A stretch of 34,614 nucleotides of DNA from Rhodospirillales bacterium (lineage in GTDB: Bacteria; Pseudomonadota; Alphaproteobacteria; Rhodospirillales; Casp-alpha2), in assembly GCA_021775105.1 (NCBI GenBank), contig JAJFIJ010000324.1, positions 1 through 34,614 on the forward strand. The letters run 5' to 3'. The notes beneath the pieces were generated by a model. The model worked only from the letters and a program-made list of their open reading frames with translations. It did no database searches and was not told the origin of the DNA. The position numbers and the translations under genes were made by a program. Each line of letters starts with the position of its first letter. Position 1 is the first letter of the stretch. Shown piece after piece: positions 17,836 through 27,931 of this stretch.

Positions 17836-20625
17836 ATGACTGACCAGAACCTTGCGCCAGCAACAGCGCCCTTGCCCGGCGAGGATAACGACAAGGACTT
17901 GCCGGTTCTTGAGGACATTCGCCTGCTCGGACGATTGCTGGGTGACTGCGTTCGCCATCAGGAAGGTGATGATATCTTCGATATTGTTGAAAACATCCGT
18001 CAGACATCGGTCCGGTTTTATCGCGATGACGATGAACCTGTGAGACGGGAGCTTGAGGGGTTCCTCAATGCGCTTAACCCCGAACAGGCCGTTCAGGTCG
18101 TCCGCGCCTTCAGCTATTTTTCCCATCTCGCAAATATCGCCGAGGACCAGCACCATATTCGCCGAACCCGTGCCCATGATATTGCCGGTGACAGGCCACG
18201 TGCCGGTACCATTGCCAACGCCCTTGACCGGGCCATCGAGAAAGGGATTTCCGTTCCGGCAATCCGTAATTTTTTCCGCGACGCCCTTGTCAGTCCGGTG
18301 CTGACTGCACATCCGACGGAAGTCCGGCGCAAGAGCACGATGCGCCATGAGATGGAAGTGGCAGCCCTTCTCAATCAACGCGAACGCGGTCGCTGGACGC
18401 CGGAAGAGCAGGCGGCAATGGAGGATCAGTTGCGCCGCTCCGTATTGACGGTTTGGCAAACCAATCTGTTGCGCCAGTCCAGACTGGTCGTGCGTGACGA
18501 AATCGCCAATGGACTGTCCTATTACGAATACACATTCCTGCGCGAATTACCGAAGTTTTACGCCGCCCTTGAAGACCGGTTGGGCGATCTTGATCCGGAT
18601 GGAGCAGAGAGCGGGCTCAACCCGTTTCTGCGCATCGGCAGCTGGATTGGCGGCGACCGTGATGGCAACCCTTTTGTCACCGCCGATGTGCTGCACCAGA
18701 CCATAAAGATGCAATGTACCCGCGTCTTCAGATTCTATCTTGAGGAACTTCATGAATTGGGCGGCGATCTTTCCTTGTCGGCACGGGTGATCAATGTATC
18801 GGATGATCTGAAGAAGCTCGCCGCGAACTCGCCGGACAAATCACCACACCGGGAGTTCGAACCTTATCGCCTGGCGATCAGCGGAATCTACGCGAGGCTG
18901 GCTGCGACATCGGTAAAATTCGGCTCTGCGGAGCCGTCACGCCATCCCATTGGCGAAGCCGAAGCCTATCAGGCGCCGGTTGAGTTTTTGCAGGATCTGG
19001 ATGTCATTCACCGTTCGTTGTCGGAAAACAAATCAGAGGCCCTGACCGGCGGCCGGCTCAGATATCTGCGCCGCGCGGTTGAGTGTTTCGGGTTTCATCT
19101 GGCCAGTCTGGATCTCCGGCAAAACTCGGAAATCCATGAGCGCACCGTTGCTGAACTGTTCGGCGCAATTGATCCCGATATTTGTTATCTGGAGCTCGAT
19201 GAGGACGCACGGATTGATCTGTTGTCGCTTGAGCTCGGCATGGTCCGACCGTTATTACGTCCGTTCTGGGATTATTCGGAAGGTACAGCCGGTGAGCTGG
19301 CCGTGCTTGAGGCTGCGGCGGAAACCCAGCGATTGTTGGGATCACGGGCGATCCCCACGGCAATCATCTCAAACACCACGGATGTCTCTGACCTGCTTGA
19401 ACTGGCGGTGCTGCTCAAGCAGGTCGGTATTGTCGAGCCCGATGGCAAAAGCGCGATCAATATTGTGCCGCTGTTTGAAACCATCGAGGATTTGCGCAAC
19501 TGCGTCGGCATTATGGACCGCCTGCTGTCGCTTGCCGGGTATCGTGCGCTGGTCGACAGTCTCGGCGGTGTTCAGGAGGTAATGCTCGGATATTCCGACA
19601 GCAACAAGGACGGCGGATTCGTCACATCGGGATGGGAGCTTTATAAAGCCGAAATCGGTTTGATCGAGCTGTTCAAACACCACGGTATCAAATTGCGGCT
19701 GTTTCACGGGCGCGGCGGAACCGTCGGACGTGGCGGCGGCCCCAGTTACGAGGCGATACTGGCGCAGCCCGCCGGTGCCGTGCAGGGACAAATCCGCGTC
19801 ACCGAACAGGGTGAGATCATCTCCAGTAAATATTCCAATCCCGGTCTCGGGCGGCGCAATCTGGAAGCCATGGTCGCGGCAACACTGGAAGCCACCTTGC
19901 TGCACCCCGCACAGGGATCACCCGATGCCGGCTACCTTGAAACCATGGAGGAATTGTCCGCGCAGGCGTTTGCCGCCTATCGCGGACTGGTCTATGAGAC
20001 AGACGGATTCGAAGACTATTTCCGGGCGTCGACCGTGATCAGTGAAATCTCGACCCTGAATATCGGCTCGCGCCCGGCGTCGCGAAAACAGTCGGGACGC
20101 ATTCAGGACCTTCGCGCGATCCCGTGGGTATTCAGCTGGGCACAATGCCGCCTGATGTTGCCCGGCTGGTACGGGTTCGGCACGGCGGTTCGGGCCTGGC
20201 TGCTGGACAACCCGGACAAGGGCATGGCGCATCTTCAGAAAATGTACAGGAACTGGCCGTTTTTCCGCACCCAGCTGTCGAACATGGATATGGTTCTTGC
20301 CAAAAGCTCGATTGCCATCGCGTCGCGTTATGCGGCGCTGGTTGAAGATCAGAACCTGCGCCAGAAAATCTTCGCCCGCATTCGTGACGAACGTCAATCC
20401 TCAATCGATGCCCTGCTTGCCATCTCCGGCAACAAAAAACTGTTGCAGGGCAATCCGCTGCTGGAACGTTCGATCAAGAACCGGTTTCCCTATCTTGATC
20501 CGCTCAATCATATTCAGGTGGAGATGCTGAAACTGCACCGTCAGGGCGCAAAGGACCCGAAGGTATTGCGCGGCATTCAGCTAACCATCAACGGCATAGC
20601 TGCCGGGCTCAGAAACAGCGGCTGA
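17836..20625 (+). CDS. ppc: Phosphoenolpyruvate carboxylase
   Basis: This anaplerotic enzyme carboxylates phosphoenolpyruvate with bicarbonate to give oxaloacetate. The 929-residue length is normal. Visible motifs are the catalytic histidine region [14 protein letters not shown] (about residues 155-168), [34 protein letters not shown] with the catalytic lysine (about 580-600), [19 protein letters not shown] (about 623-641) and the C-terminal [14 protein letters not shown]. The last residues are NSG rather than the usual NTG. The ATG follows an AT-rich stretch with a weak promoter candidate (TATAAC at 17775). Its stop abuts the stop of the convergent SDR gene. Confidence 0.97.
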   Translation: MTDQNLAPATAPLPGEDNDKDLPVLEDIRLLGRLLGDCVRHQEGDDIFDIVENIRQTSVRFYRDDDEPVRRELEGFLNALNPEQAVQVVRAFSYFSHLANIAEDQHHIRRTRAHDIAGDRPRAGTIANALDRAIEKGISVPAIRNFFRDALVSPVLTAHPTEVRRKSTMRHEMEVAALLNQRERGRWTPEEQAAMEDQLRRSVLTVWQTNLLRQSRLVVRDEIANGLSYYEYTFLRELPKFYAALEDRLGDLDPDGAESGLNPFLRIGSWIGGDRDGNPFVTADVLHQTIKMQCTRVFRFYLEELHELGGDLSLSARVINVSDDLKKLAANSPDKSPHREFEPYRLAISGIYARLAATSVKFGSAEPSRHPIGEAEAYQAPVEFLQDLDVIHRSLSENKSEALTGGRLRYLRRAVECFGFHLASLDLRQNSEIHERTVAELFGAIDPDICYLELDEDARIDLLSLELGMVRPLLRPFWDYSEGTAGELAVLEAAAETQRLLGSRAIPTAIISNTTDVSDLLELAVLLKQVGIVEPDGKSAINIVPLFETIEDLRNCVGIMDRLLSLAGYRALVDSLGGVQEVMLGYSDSNKDGGFVTSGWELYKAEIGLIELFKHHGIKLRLFHGRGGTVGRGGGPSYEAILAQPAGAVQGQIRVTEQGEIISSKYSNPGLGRRNLEAMVAATLEATLLHPAQGSPDAGYLETMEELSAQAFAAYRGLVYETDGFEDYFRASTVISEISTLNIGSRPASRKQSGRIQDLRAIPWVFSWAQCRLMLPGWYGFGTAVRAWLLDNPDKGMAHLQKMYRNWPFFRTQLSNMDMVLAKSSIAIASRYAALVEDQNLRQKIFARIRDERQSSIDALLAISGNKKLLQGNPLLERSIKNRFPYLDPLNHIQVEMLKLHRQGAKDPKVLRGIQLTINGIAAGLRNSG

Positions 20626-21405
20626 TCATTCACCGGCAATCCTGAAGCCGCCGCCGGAGATATCAAGCAGCGCGCCACTGACGAAGCTGGCGTCGTCAGA
20701 CAATAGCCACATAATTGCCGATGCGACCTCATCCGCTTCGGCGATGCGGCCAAGCGGAATGGTTGCGGCAATTGCGGCGCGCTTTTCCGCATCGTCCATA
20801 TCCGGTGTCATTTCCGATGCCGTCATGCCGGGCCGGACGGCATTGACCCGAATTCCCTGCGCCGCCACTTCGCGGGCCAGTCCTTTGGTGAAGACATCAA
20901 TAGCGCCCTTGGTCGCGGCGTAGGTGACGCTGCCTGATCGCCCGCCGATGGTCGCCGCCATTGATGAGACATTGACGATCACACCGCCAACACCGTTTCC
21001 ATCCGTCGACATGCGGCGCACCGCTTCCTGGGTGGGGAAGATTGAACCCAGAATATTGGTCCGCACCAGTTGTTCGGCGGCATCGGCATCCAGTTCCGCC
21101 AGCGGTGTCTTGTCGATTGAAATACCGGCGCTGTTGACCAGCCCCCGGACCGGACCAAGATCGCTTTCAATCTCATCAAACATCCCTGATACGGTTTTGG
21201 CGTTGCTGACGTCAGCCTGCACCGAAAGCGCCCGTCCGCCCGAGGCGACGATGTGCTCAACCAGAGTATCCGCAGCTTCACGACGGGTCCGCCAGTTAAT
21301 CGCAACGGGATATCCTTTCGCCGCCGCCTGTTGGACAACACGGGCACCAATGCCGCTGGCCCCTCCGGTGACCAGCAAAACGCCTGGGTTGACGGAATTT
21401 TCCAT
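20626..21405 (-). CDS. Short-chain dehydrogenase/reductase (SDR)
   Basis: This 259-residue classical SDR is an NAD(P)-dependent oxidoreductase of unknown substrate. The Rossmann motif is TGGASGIG, followed by NSAG in place of the common NNAG, the catalytic serine in NVSSMAA and the catalytic YAATK. An arginine in NWRTRR after strand 2 suggests NADPH preference. I start it at the ATG at 21405, which has AGAGGG upstream. A longer frame from 21447 adds 14 residues before the conserved fold. It is convergent with ppc and divergent from the PBP gene, with no operon partner. Confidence 0.88.
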   Translation of the reverse strand: MENSVNPGVLLVTGGASGIGARVVQQAAAKGYPVAINWRTRREAADTLVEHIVASGGRALSVQADVSNAKTVSGMFDEIESDLGPVRGLVNSAGISIDKTPLAELDADAAEQLVRTNILGSIFPTQEAVRRMSTDGNGVGGVIVNVSSMAATIGGRSGSVTYAATKGAIDVFTKGLAREVAAQGIRVNAVRPGMTASEMTPDMDDAEKRAAIAATIPLGRIAEADEVASAIMWLLSDDASFVSGALLDISGGGFRIAGE

Positions 21406-21500
21406 GAATTGCCCTCTGATCAATCTTTCGGGTGTCGGGGAAAACATAAATGATTTCCGTCCATTAACCCAATCCTAACCGCGATTGACAATAAAGGGGT

Positions 21501-23453
21501 ATGGCAAACAGGCAGACTCCCGGTCGCAAAATCAAGGACGCCGATAAAAGTGGTTTTTCGCTCGGCGGACTGTTGCTTGGCCTGATCAAATGGTCGGCGA
21601 CCCTTGTTGTCTGGGGGATCATTGCCGGAATTCTTGTTGCCGGCTGGTTTTATGCCGATCTGCCAAACGTCGATGATGCGCTGGAAGCGACCCGTCGCCC
21701 GACGGTGACGCTGATCTCCGGCGATGGTCAGGTGCTTGCCGCCAGAGGCGATCTTTATGGTGTGCCGGTGCAGCTTGCCGATCTGCCTGCCGTGCTCCCC
21801 AACGCCATTCTGGCAACGGAAGACCGGCGGTTTTACAGTCATTATGGAATCGATTTTATCGGCCTTTTGCGTGCGGTATGGGCCAACATCCGGGCAAAAA
21901 GGATTGTTCAGGGAGGCAGTACGCTGACCCAGCAGGTTGCTAAAAACCTCTTTTTGACACCGGAACGATCGATCAAGCGCAAGGTTCAGGAGCTGATGCT
22001 GGCATTCTGGCTGGAATACAGGTTTTCCAAGGAGCAAATCCTGACAGTCTATCTGAACCGGGTTTATCTCGGGGCCGGAACATATGGTGTCGATGCGGCG
22101 GCGCGCAAATATTTCAGCCGTCCGGCAACACAAGTCTCAACCTATGAAGCGGCCCTGCTCGCGGGGTTGCTGAAAGCGCCGAGCCGTTATAACCCGCTCT
22201 CAAGCAAGGAGCGCGCGCACGGGCGCACGGTTCAGGTGCTGCGCAATCTGGTCGCCGCCGGATATTTGACGGATGCGCAGGCCAAGGCGGCAGAGAAGGG
22301 CAAGCGTCGCGCACTTGTCACCCGCACACAGCGGGTCGGACGGCATTTCACGGATTGGGTGCTTGAACAGGTGCCGAGTTATATTTCCGGCGGCGACCGT
22401 GATCTCACTGTCATCACCACGCTTGATGCGAAGCTTCAGAAAAAGGCCGAACGTTATCTGGAACAGGCGCTGGCCGGTGAAGGTAAAAAACGCGGTGCCG
22501 CCAATGGGGCGATCCTCGTTCTCGATACAGGCGGGGCGGTCCGCGCCATGGTTGGCGGACGGAATTATTCGGCCAGTCAGTTCAATCGGGTGACCCAGGC
22601 CAAACGCCAGCCGGGTTCGGCCTTCAAGCCGCTGGTTTATCTGGCCGGGCTGGAAGCAGGCCTCAAACCCTCAACGATAATGACTGACGCACCGGTCAGC
22701 ATCGATGGCTGGGCACCGAAAAACTTCAATGGCAAATATGAGGGCGAGATGACCATGGCGCAGGCGCTGGCCCGATCAGTCAATACAATCGCTGTGCGGG
22801 TTGCCGAAAAAGCCGGACCTCGACGGATCACCCGAATCGCGCGTCGTTTGGGAATAAACGAAGATCTGAAACCCGAACTGTCGCTGGCGCTCGGTACGGC
22901 GGAAATGACGTTGCTTGATCTGACGGCGGCTTACGGTCCCTTTGCAAATGGCGGATTCGGGGTCTGGTCGTTCGGCATTCGCGAAATCAGGGACGGCAAT
23001 GAGAATATTCTTTATAAACGCCAGGGCGCCGGGCCGGGCCGGGTGGTTGCCGCTCATCTGGTTGGCCCGATGAACCGGATGATGGCCGAGGTGATCAACA
23101 CCGGCACCGGCAAAAATGCCCGCATCGGTCGCCCGGCTGCCGGCAAAACCGGAACCAGCCAGAATTACCGCGATGCCTGGTTTGTTGGCTATACGGCGGA
23201 TTATATATCCGGCGTGTGGATCGGAAATGATAACGCCGATCCGATGAAACAACTGACCGGCGGCGGCCTGCCGGCAAAAGTCTGGGCCCGCGTGATGAAA
23301 GCCGCGCATGGTAGTGCAGCCCAAAAATCCCTGCCGGCCGGACAGGCCAGCGCAAGCCAGATGGACCAGCGTATCAACCCGGCACTCGACAGCGACGCCG
23401 AAGCGGAAAAATCAGGCGGTTTCTGGAAACGGATACTGGACGCGCTTCAGTGA
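21501..23453 (+). CDS. Class A penicillin-binding protein (bifunctional transglycosylase/transpeptidase, PBP1A family)
   Basis: This peptidoglycan synthase polymerises glycan strands and cross-links them in the periplasm. A cytoplasmic tail (about residues 1-30) precedes one transmembrane helix (about 33-53, WSATLVVWGIIAGILVAGWF). The GT51 glycosyltransferase domain has ATEDRRFYSHYGID and GGSTLTQQVAKNLF. The transpeptidase domain has the active-site serine in PGSAFKP (SxxK, about 372), SVN (about 425) and KTGTS (about 548). At 650 residues it is a compact class A PBP that lacks the large inserts of some PBP1A proteins. The ATG follows AAAGGGGT. The nearest gene on either side is on the opposite strand. 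Confidence 0.92.
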   Translation: MANRQTPGRKIKDADKSGFSLGGLLLGLIKWSATLVVWGIIAGILVAGWFYADLPNVDDALEATRRPTVTLISGDGQVLAARGDLYGVPVQLADLPAVLPNAILATEDRRFYSHYGIDFIGLLRAVWANIRAKRIVQGGSTLTQQVAKNLFLTPERSIKRKVQELMLAFWLEYRFSKEQILTVYLNRVYLGAGTYGVDAAARKYFSRPATQVSTYEAALLAGLLKAPSRYNPLSSKERAHGRTVQVLRNLVAAGYLTDAQAKAAEKGKRRALVTRTQRVGRHFTDWVLEQVPSYISGGDRDLTVITTLDAKLQKKAERYLEQALAGEGKKRGAANGAILVLDTGGAVRAMVGGRNYSASQFNRVTQAKRQPGSAFKPLVYLAGLEAGLKPSTIMTDAPVSIDGWAPKNFNGKYEGEMTMAQALARSVNTIAVRVAEKAGPRRITRIARRLGINEDLKPELSLALGTAEMTLLDLTAAYGPFANGGFGVWSFGIREIRDGNENILYKRQGAGPGRVVAAHLVGPMNRMMAEVINTGTGKNARIGRPAAGKTGTSQNYRDAWFVGYTADYISGVWIGNDNADPMKQLTGGGLPAKVWARVMKAAHGSAAQKSLPAGQASASQMDQRINPALDSDAEAEKSGGFWKRILDALQ

Positions 23454-23478
23454 AGAGGTGAATTGATACCAGGCTTCA

Positions 23479-23585
23479 CTAGAGCAAAACCGGAGTAAAT
23501 GGGTTCATTTGCGAACGTGGATTTGCGGCAATATCAATGAGTTAGAGCGGTTACGGCGATTAAAAAAAAGCCGGGACCGCTCTAG
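23479..23585. repeat. 107-bp palindromic (REP/MITE-like) element at the 3' end of hldE
   Basis: The ends form a seven-base inverted repeat, CTAGAGC (23479-23485) and GCTCTAG (23579-23585). The right part is itself a strong hairpin: TAGAGCGGT (23543-23551) pairs with ACCGCTCTA (23576-23584) and CGGC (23554-23557) with GCCG (23570-23573), around an A-rich loop. A smaller hairpin, AAATG-ggtt-CATTT, lies in the left half. On the minus strand the loop gives a run of T, so the hairpin may also help end the hldE transcript. The hldE stop codon lies inside the element. Confidence 0.55.
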
Positions 23586-25071
23586 CATTCAAAAAATCCC
23601 CACAGCCCCCAAACCCGGTAATCCGGTCCACCGTCGCCGTGGTCGAGAACCCATCGGCGAGCTTGGCGAGGACGACGCGGCCGCCGTTCTGCTTGACGAC
23701 GCCGGCACCGACCACGGTGTCTTCCGTATAATCGGCTCCCTTAACCAGAATGTCGGGCAGGAACATCTCGATCAGGCGCAAGGGTGTTTCATCATCGAAC
23801 AGGACAACGGCATCGACTGTGGTCAGCGAAGCCAATACCTGGGCGCGGGCGGATTCAGACTGCAACGGGCGGTTGGGGCCTTTCAGGCGCTTGACCGAAG
23901 CGTCGGTATTGAGACCGACGATCAACCGGTCGCAGGCTGCTTTTGCCTGATTGAGCAGCGACAGGTGACCGGGGTGCAACAAATCGAAACATCCATTGGT
24001 AAAGCCGACTTTCAGGCCCTGACGTTGCCAGACGGCAATCCGTTCAGCCGTTTCATGGTCTGTCTGGACCTTGGCTTCGGCTTCAGACACGCTCTGGTGA
24101 TGCAGGGACGCAATCAGTTCGGCCATATAAACTGTTGCCGTGCCGAACTTGCCAACCACGATGCCGGCTGCGGTATTGGCGAGGGCGGCAGCGTCTTTCA
24201 TATCAGCGCCCGTGCTGAGCGCCGCAGACATCGTAGCGGCAACTGTATCGCCAGCTCCCGACACATCAAAAACTTCACGCGCTTCGGCGGGCAGATGATC
24301 GACATGAACGGCGCTCACCAGTGACATGCCGTCGGCGCTGCGCGTTGCCAGAACGGTCTCGATACCGGCGGTCTCGATCAGATATCGGGCGGCGGCAATA
24401 ACGTCATCAGGACTGGCCGTTTTCATGCCGGTCGCCTGCTCCAGTTCCTTGCGGTTTGGTGTGACCAGTGTCGCCCCCCGGTAACAGGTATAATCGGTCC
24501 CCTTCGGATCAACGATAACCGGGACTCCGGCATTTCTGGCAATCGCGATCAGGCGTTGAAGAACGGTATTGGTCAGCACGCCCTTGCCATAATCCGACAG
24601 CATCAGCGCGCCACAAGACGGGATTTCACGTTCGACGGTATCCAGCACCTGATCAGCCCTGTCGGCGGATATATCGGATACCGTTTCCTTGTCGGCGCGC
24701 AACATTTGCTGGTTGCCAGCGAGGAACCGCGTCTTGATGGCCGTCTCTCGATCCGGATCACTCAGCAGGTCCGCCTCGACCCCATTGTAGGTGTTGACCA
24801 TGTCAGCAACTTCGCGTCCGGCATCATCGTCACCGAGTACCGAGACGAAACGAACTTTCCCGCCCAGCGTGGTGATATTGCGAACCACGTTCCCGGCTCC
24901 GCCCAGCATGGTGGTTTCGCTGGTAATTCGCAAAACCGGTATCGGTGCTTCCGGCGAAATGCGCTCGACGTCACCGGTAACAAACCGATCAAGCATGATG
25001 TCGCCGACGCAGAGCACGCGGGCATCAGCCAGTCGTTCGACCAGCGGGACAAGAGAAGGGCGGTCGTTCAT
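23560..25071 (-). CDS. hldE: Bifunctional D-beta-heptose 7-phosphate kinase / D-beta-heptose 1-phosphate adenylyltransferase
   Basis: HldE makes ADP-heptose for the LPS inner core. The kinase domain (about residues 1-325, ribokinase fold) has VLCVGDIMLDRFVTG, the GGAGNV region and the anion-hole motif GAGDTVAATMSAA. The adenylyltransferase domain (about 345-480) has VGFTNGCFDLLHPGHLSLL with the HxGH motif, VGLNTDASVKRLKG and VKGADYTEDTVVGA. The protein should end soon after DGFSTTATVDRI. Instead it continues for about 18 residues (GFGGCGDFLNARAVPAFF) into a palindromic element that supplies the stop. The ATG overlaps the gmhA stop (ATGA). Confidence 0.96.
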   Translation of the reverse strand: MNDRPSLVPLVERLADARVLCVGDIMLDRFVTGDVERISPEAPIPVLRITSETTMLGGAGNVVRNITTLGGKVRFVSVLGDDDAGREVADMVNTYNGVEADLLSDPDRETAIKTRFLAGNQQMLRADKETVSDISADRADQVLDTVEREIPSCGALMLSDYGKGVLTNTVLQRLIAIARNAGVPVIVDPKGTDYTCYRGATLVTPNRKELEQATGMKTASPDDVIAAARYLIETAGIETVLATRSADGMSLVSAVHVDHLPAEAREVFDVSGAGDTVAATMSAALSTGADMKDAAALANTAAGIVVGKFGTATVYMAELIASLHHQSVSEAEAKVQTDHETAERIAVWQRQGLKVGFTNGCFDLLHPGHLSLLNQAKAACDRLIVGLNTDASVKRLKGPNRPLQSESARAQVLASLTTVDAVVLFDDETPLRLIEMFLPDILVKGADYTEDTVVGAGVVKQNGGRVVLAKLADGFSTTATVDRITGFGGCGDFLNARAVPAFF

Positions 25072-25646
25072 ACCAGTTCCAGTTCCCGTTCCAGGGCATC
25101 GCAGAACATGTGGCCGATCATGATGTGCATTTCCTGAATGCGCGCGGTGGTATCTGAGGGCACCACCAGATAAGGATTGGCGATGACGCTCATTTGTCCG
25201 CCACCCCTGCCTCCAAGCGCTGCGGGAGTGGCCCCTGTCTTTTTCGCCTGCATCAGCCCCTTGATGATATTTTCGGAATTACCTGATGTGGATATACCGA
25301 TACAGAGGTCACCGGGTTTCGCCAGCGCCTCGATCTGGCGGGCAAAAATTTCATCGAATCCCAAATCATTGCCGCCTGCCGTCAGGGCAGAGCTGTCGGT
25401 CGTCAGGGCGATGGCGGCGATCGGCTGGCGGTCCTGCTTGTAGCGAATGGTCAGTTCGGTTGCCAGGTGCTGGCAATCCGCAGCGCTGCCGCCGTTGCCA
25501 AAAAACAGAATTTTCCCGCCACCCTGAATGCAGGTGACGCCATGTCCGACCAGCCGGATAAAGGGATCAAGAAGCAGGTCACGGGTCGCCGTCATGGTCG
25601 CTGCATGTTCTTCAAATTCGGAAGCGTAAAGCGCTTTTAGTTTCAT
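25068..25646 (-). CDS. gmhA: Sedoheptulose-7-phosphate isomerase (phosphoheptose isomerase)
   Basis: GmhA converts sedoheptulose 7-phosphate to D-glycero-D-manno-heptose 7-phosphate, the substrate of HldE. The 192-residue SIS-domain protein has GNGGSAADCQHLATEL (about residues 53-68), the phosphate-binding STSGNSENI and the C-terminal RIQEMHIMIGH with the catalytic Glu and His. I start it at the ATG at 25646. A longer frame from 25736 would overlap the preceding gene and has no family match. It begins seven bases after the stop of the oxidoreductase gene and its stop overlaps the hldE start, so the three form an operon. Confidence 0.95.
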   Translation of the reverse strand: MKLKALYASEFEEHAATMTATRDLLLDPFIRLVGHGVTCIQGGGKILFFGNGGSAADCQHLATELTIRYKQDRQPIAAIALTTDSSALTAGGNDLGFDEIFARQIEALAKPGDLCIGISTSGNSENIIKGLMQAKKTGATPAALGGRGGGQMSVIANPYLVVPSDTTARIQEMHIMIGHMFCDALERELELV

Positions 25647-25653
25647 TATTTTG

Positions 25654-27807
25654 TTAATCCTGAAGATCGATTTTCGAGCCGCTTTGCAGGCTTTCCAGAA
25701 CGGCGATGGTCGCGAGGCTCGTTTCCACCAACTCATCTTCGGCGATCGGCACGTCCCCGCCGGATATCACACACTCACTGAACGCCCGCAGGCCTTTCTT
25801 GAACCCTTTGTCCTGTGCCGATTTTTCCGAAATGGATTTCCCGGCACCGGTGATCTGAAGTTGGCGGAAATCATCAATTACGGCATTGCGGCCGCTGGAA
25901 AAAATCTCAAACCGTTCCTTGCCGGCACTGCTATCACCCTGGGCGGTATAGAGCACACTGGCCAGCGAGCCATCGGCAAACGACAGCGAAATCGAGACGT
26001 CGTCGGCAGCGGCGTTGTCTGCGCGGGCCGCTTCTGCCTGTACGGAAGTAATTGGCGAGCCGGCGAAAAACCGCGCCAGATCGATAAAATGGCAGACCTC
26101 ACCAAGGATACGTCCACCGCCTTCGTCATGAGCGTGGACCCAATGATCGCCGTCGATGGAACCGGCGTTGACACGCAGCATCATGACCCTGGGCGCAGTG
26201 GATTGGCTGAATTCGTTTTTCACCCGTTCGGCCATTGGAGCGAAGCGACGGTTAAAACCAATCTGAAAAAAACAGTCGTCGCGGCTATTGCGGGCCTTGA
26301 TTACCCGGTTCAGACTTGACCGGTCAAGCGCCAGCGGCTTTTCGACCAGAACCGATTTTCCCTGCTCCAGCGCCCGCGCCGTCAAGTCTGCGTGACTGTC
26401 GTGGCGTGTGGCGATCAGCACGGCGTTGATATCGGGGTTGCCAAGAACATCGTCGGCATCGGCGGATGCCACTTGAAACCCGAACGTCTGTTTGCCGTGA
26501 TCGGCGGTGGCGCCTCTTTGCGTCGCCAGCGTGTGCAGCGTAACGCCATCTATCTTTTTCAGTTCCGGTAACAGCACCGACCTGGCGAAATTGCCAGCCC
26601 CGATCACACCGAGGACACAGCCGGATGATGGTTTGTTTTGTGATTTGGTCAGGGCGGGCGTTGCCAGAGGTTGATCCGAATAGGTCAGCACCACGCCCAG
26701 GTGAGGCTCATTTCCGCCGGTGATCATGGCATAGGCGTCTTCGGCTTTTTCCAGCGCCATCCTGTGGCTGATCAGCGGATTGACCTGAAGCGATTGCCCC
26801 CGTTCGGGTGACATCAGGCGCAGGCATTCACCCAGGTTTTCGGTTTCCGTCCAGCGCACCCAGCCTTCCGGGTATTTGACATTGCGACCTTCGAAATCCG
26901 GATCATAGCGTCCGGGTCCATAGGATCTGGAAACAATTATATTCAGCTCTTTTTTCATGAAATCAGCGTAGGGAAATTCAGTCCCGGTCAAGCCAACCAT
27001 CGAAACCCGTGCCCGGTCACGGGCAATATCCGCCGCCGTCTGAAAAGGCTCGCTGGAGGACGTGGCGGCGGCGATCAGCACACCGTCGCAACCGCGTCCA
27101 TGTGTCAGGTCATTTACCCGTTGCAGAGGATCATCATTGGCGGGATTGATCGCCGCTTCCATGCCAAGGGTTTTGGCGAGATCAAGCCGGGCCGGGTCAT
27201 AATCAAGGCCGACAACCCGAACCCCGGCAAGTTTCAGAAACTGTGCCGCAAGTTGTCCGACCAGTCCAAGGCCGATCACCGCAACCACATCCCCCAATCC
27301 GGCCTCAAGGTTGCGCACAGCATGAAGCGCGATTGCGCCCAAGGTGCCAAAGCAGGCATCTTCATCGGCAACACCTTCGGGGACCGGTACTGCGAGATTA
27401 CGCGGCACGACGTTCAGTTCGGCGTGATTGGCAAGACCCGCGCCGGCGATGGCAACCCGTTCCCCGACCCGGAAAACACCTTCCAGTCCCGCGCCGATAG
27501 CGATTACTTCACCCGTTGCAGAATAGCCGAGCGGCAACGGTTCGTCGAGCCGCGCCATAACCGTCTGGAAGGTCGCCTTCAGGCCGTCGCGCTTGGCCTT
27601 GTCGACGACTTTCTTGACCAGATCCGGACGTGCTCTGGCTTTTCCGGCCAGATTCTTTTTGGCGAAATCGACGACCATCCGCTCGGTACCCGCAGAAATC
27701 AGCGATGCGCGGGTGCGCACAAGAATATGACCGGCCTTGACCCCGGGTTCCGGGACGTCTTTCAGCGCCAGTTTGCCCGAACGCCTGCTTTGAATTACCT
27801 GCTTCAT
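25654..27807 (-). CDS. Bi-domain oxidoreductase: zinc-free MDR dehydrogenase fused to Gfo/Idh/MocA dehydrogenase
   Basis: This 717-residue protein joins two NAD(P)-dependent dehydrogenase modules. Residues about 1-375 are a medium-chain dehydrogenase with the Rossmann motif VIGLGLVGQLAAQF and an acidic GLDYD after strand 2. The usual catalytic-zinc cysteine region reads ASLISAGTER, so this half probably lacks catalytic zinc. Residues about 390-717 are a Gfo/Idh/MocA protein with GVIGAGNFARSVLLPEL and the EKP motif (VEKPLALD), typical of sugar-nucleotide or sugar oxidoreductases. Such fusions are known from surface-polysaccharide loci. It is the first gene of the operon with gmhA and hldE. The substrate is unknown. 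Confidence 0.88.
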   Translation of the reverse strand: MKQVIQSRRSGKLALKDVPEPGVKAGHILVRTRASLISAGTERMVVDFAKKNLAGKARARPDLVKKVVDKAKRDGLKATFQTVMARLDEPLPLGYSATGEVIAIGAGLEGVFRVGERVAIAGAGLANHAELNVVPRNLAVPVPEGVADEDACFGTLGAIALHAVRNLEAGLGDVVAVIGLGLVGQLAAQFLKLAGVRVVGLDYDPARLDLAKTLGMEAAINPANDDPLQRVNDLTHGRGCDGVLIAAATSSSEPFQTAADIARDRARVSMVGLTGTEFPYADFMKKELNIIVSRSYGPGRYDPDFEGRNVKYPEGWVRWTETENLGECLRLMSPERGQSLQVNPLISHRMALEKAEDAYAMITGGNEPHLGVVLTYSDQPLATPALTKSQNKPSSGCVLGVIGAGNFARSVLLPELKKIDGVTLHTLATQRGATADHGKQTFGFQVASADADDVLGNPDINAVLIATRHDSHADLTARALEQGKSVLVEKPLALDRSSLNRVIKARNSRDDCFFQIGFNRRFAPMAERVKNEFSQSTAPRVMMLRVNAGSIDGDHWVHAHDEGGGRILGEVCHFIDLARFFAGSPITSVQAEAARADNAAADDVSISLSFADGSLASVLYTAQGDSSAGKERFEIFSSGRNAVIDDFRQLQITGAGKSISEKSAQDKGFKKGLRAFSECVISGGDVPIAEDELVETSLATIAVLESLQSGSKIDLQD

Positions 27808-27931
27808 GCGTACTTTTACCCATATTTCCCCCTCATTTGCAAAGAATTGCCAGCCCAGTGCAAAGATATTTAGAGAACTGATTCCATTGAAAAAACTTTG
27901 TTGACGGGCGCTGGCGGGTTATGAAGCTGTC

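Noticed and set aside
21485-21490. TTGACA just before the penicillin-binding protein gene
   Set aside because: A -10 element at correct spacing would fall inside the coding sequence, after the start codon, so it cannot be the promoter of that gene.
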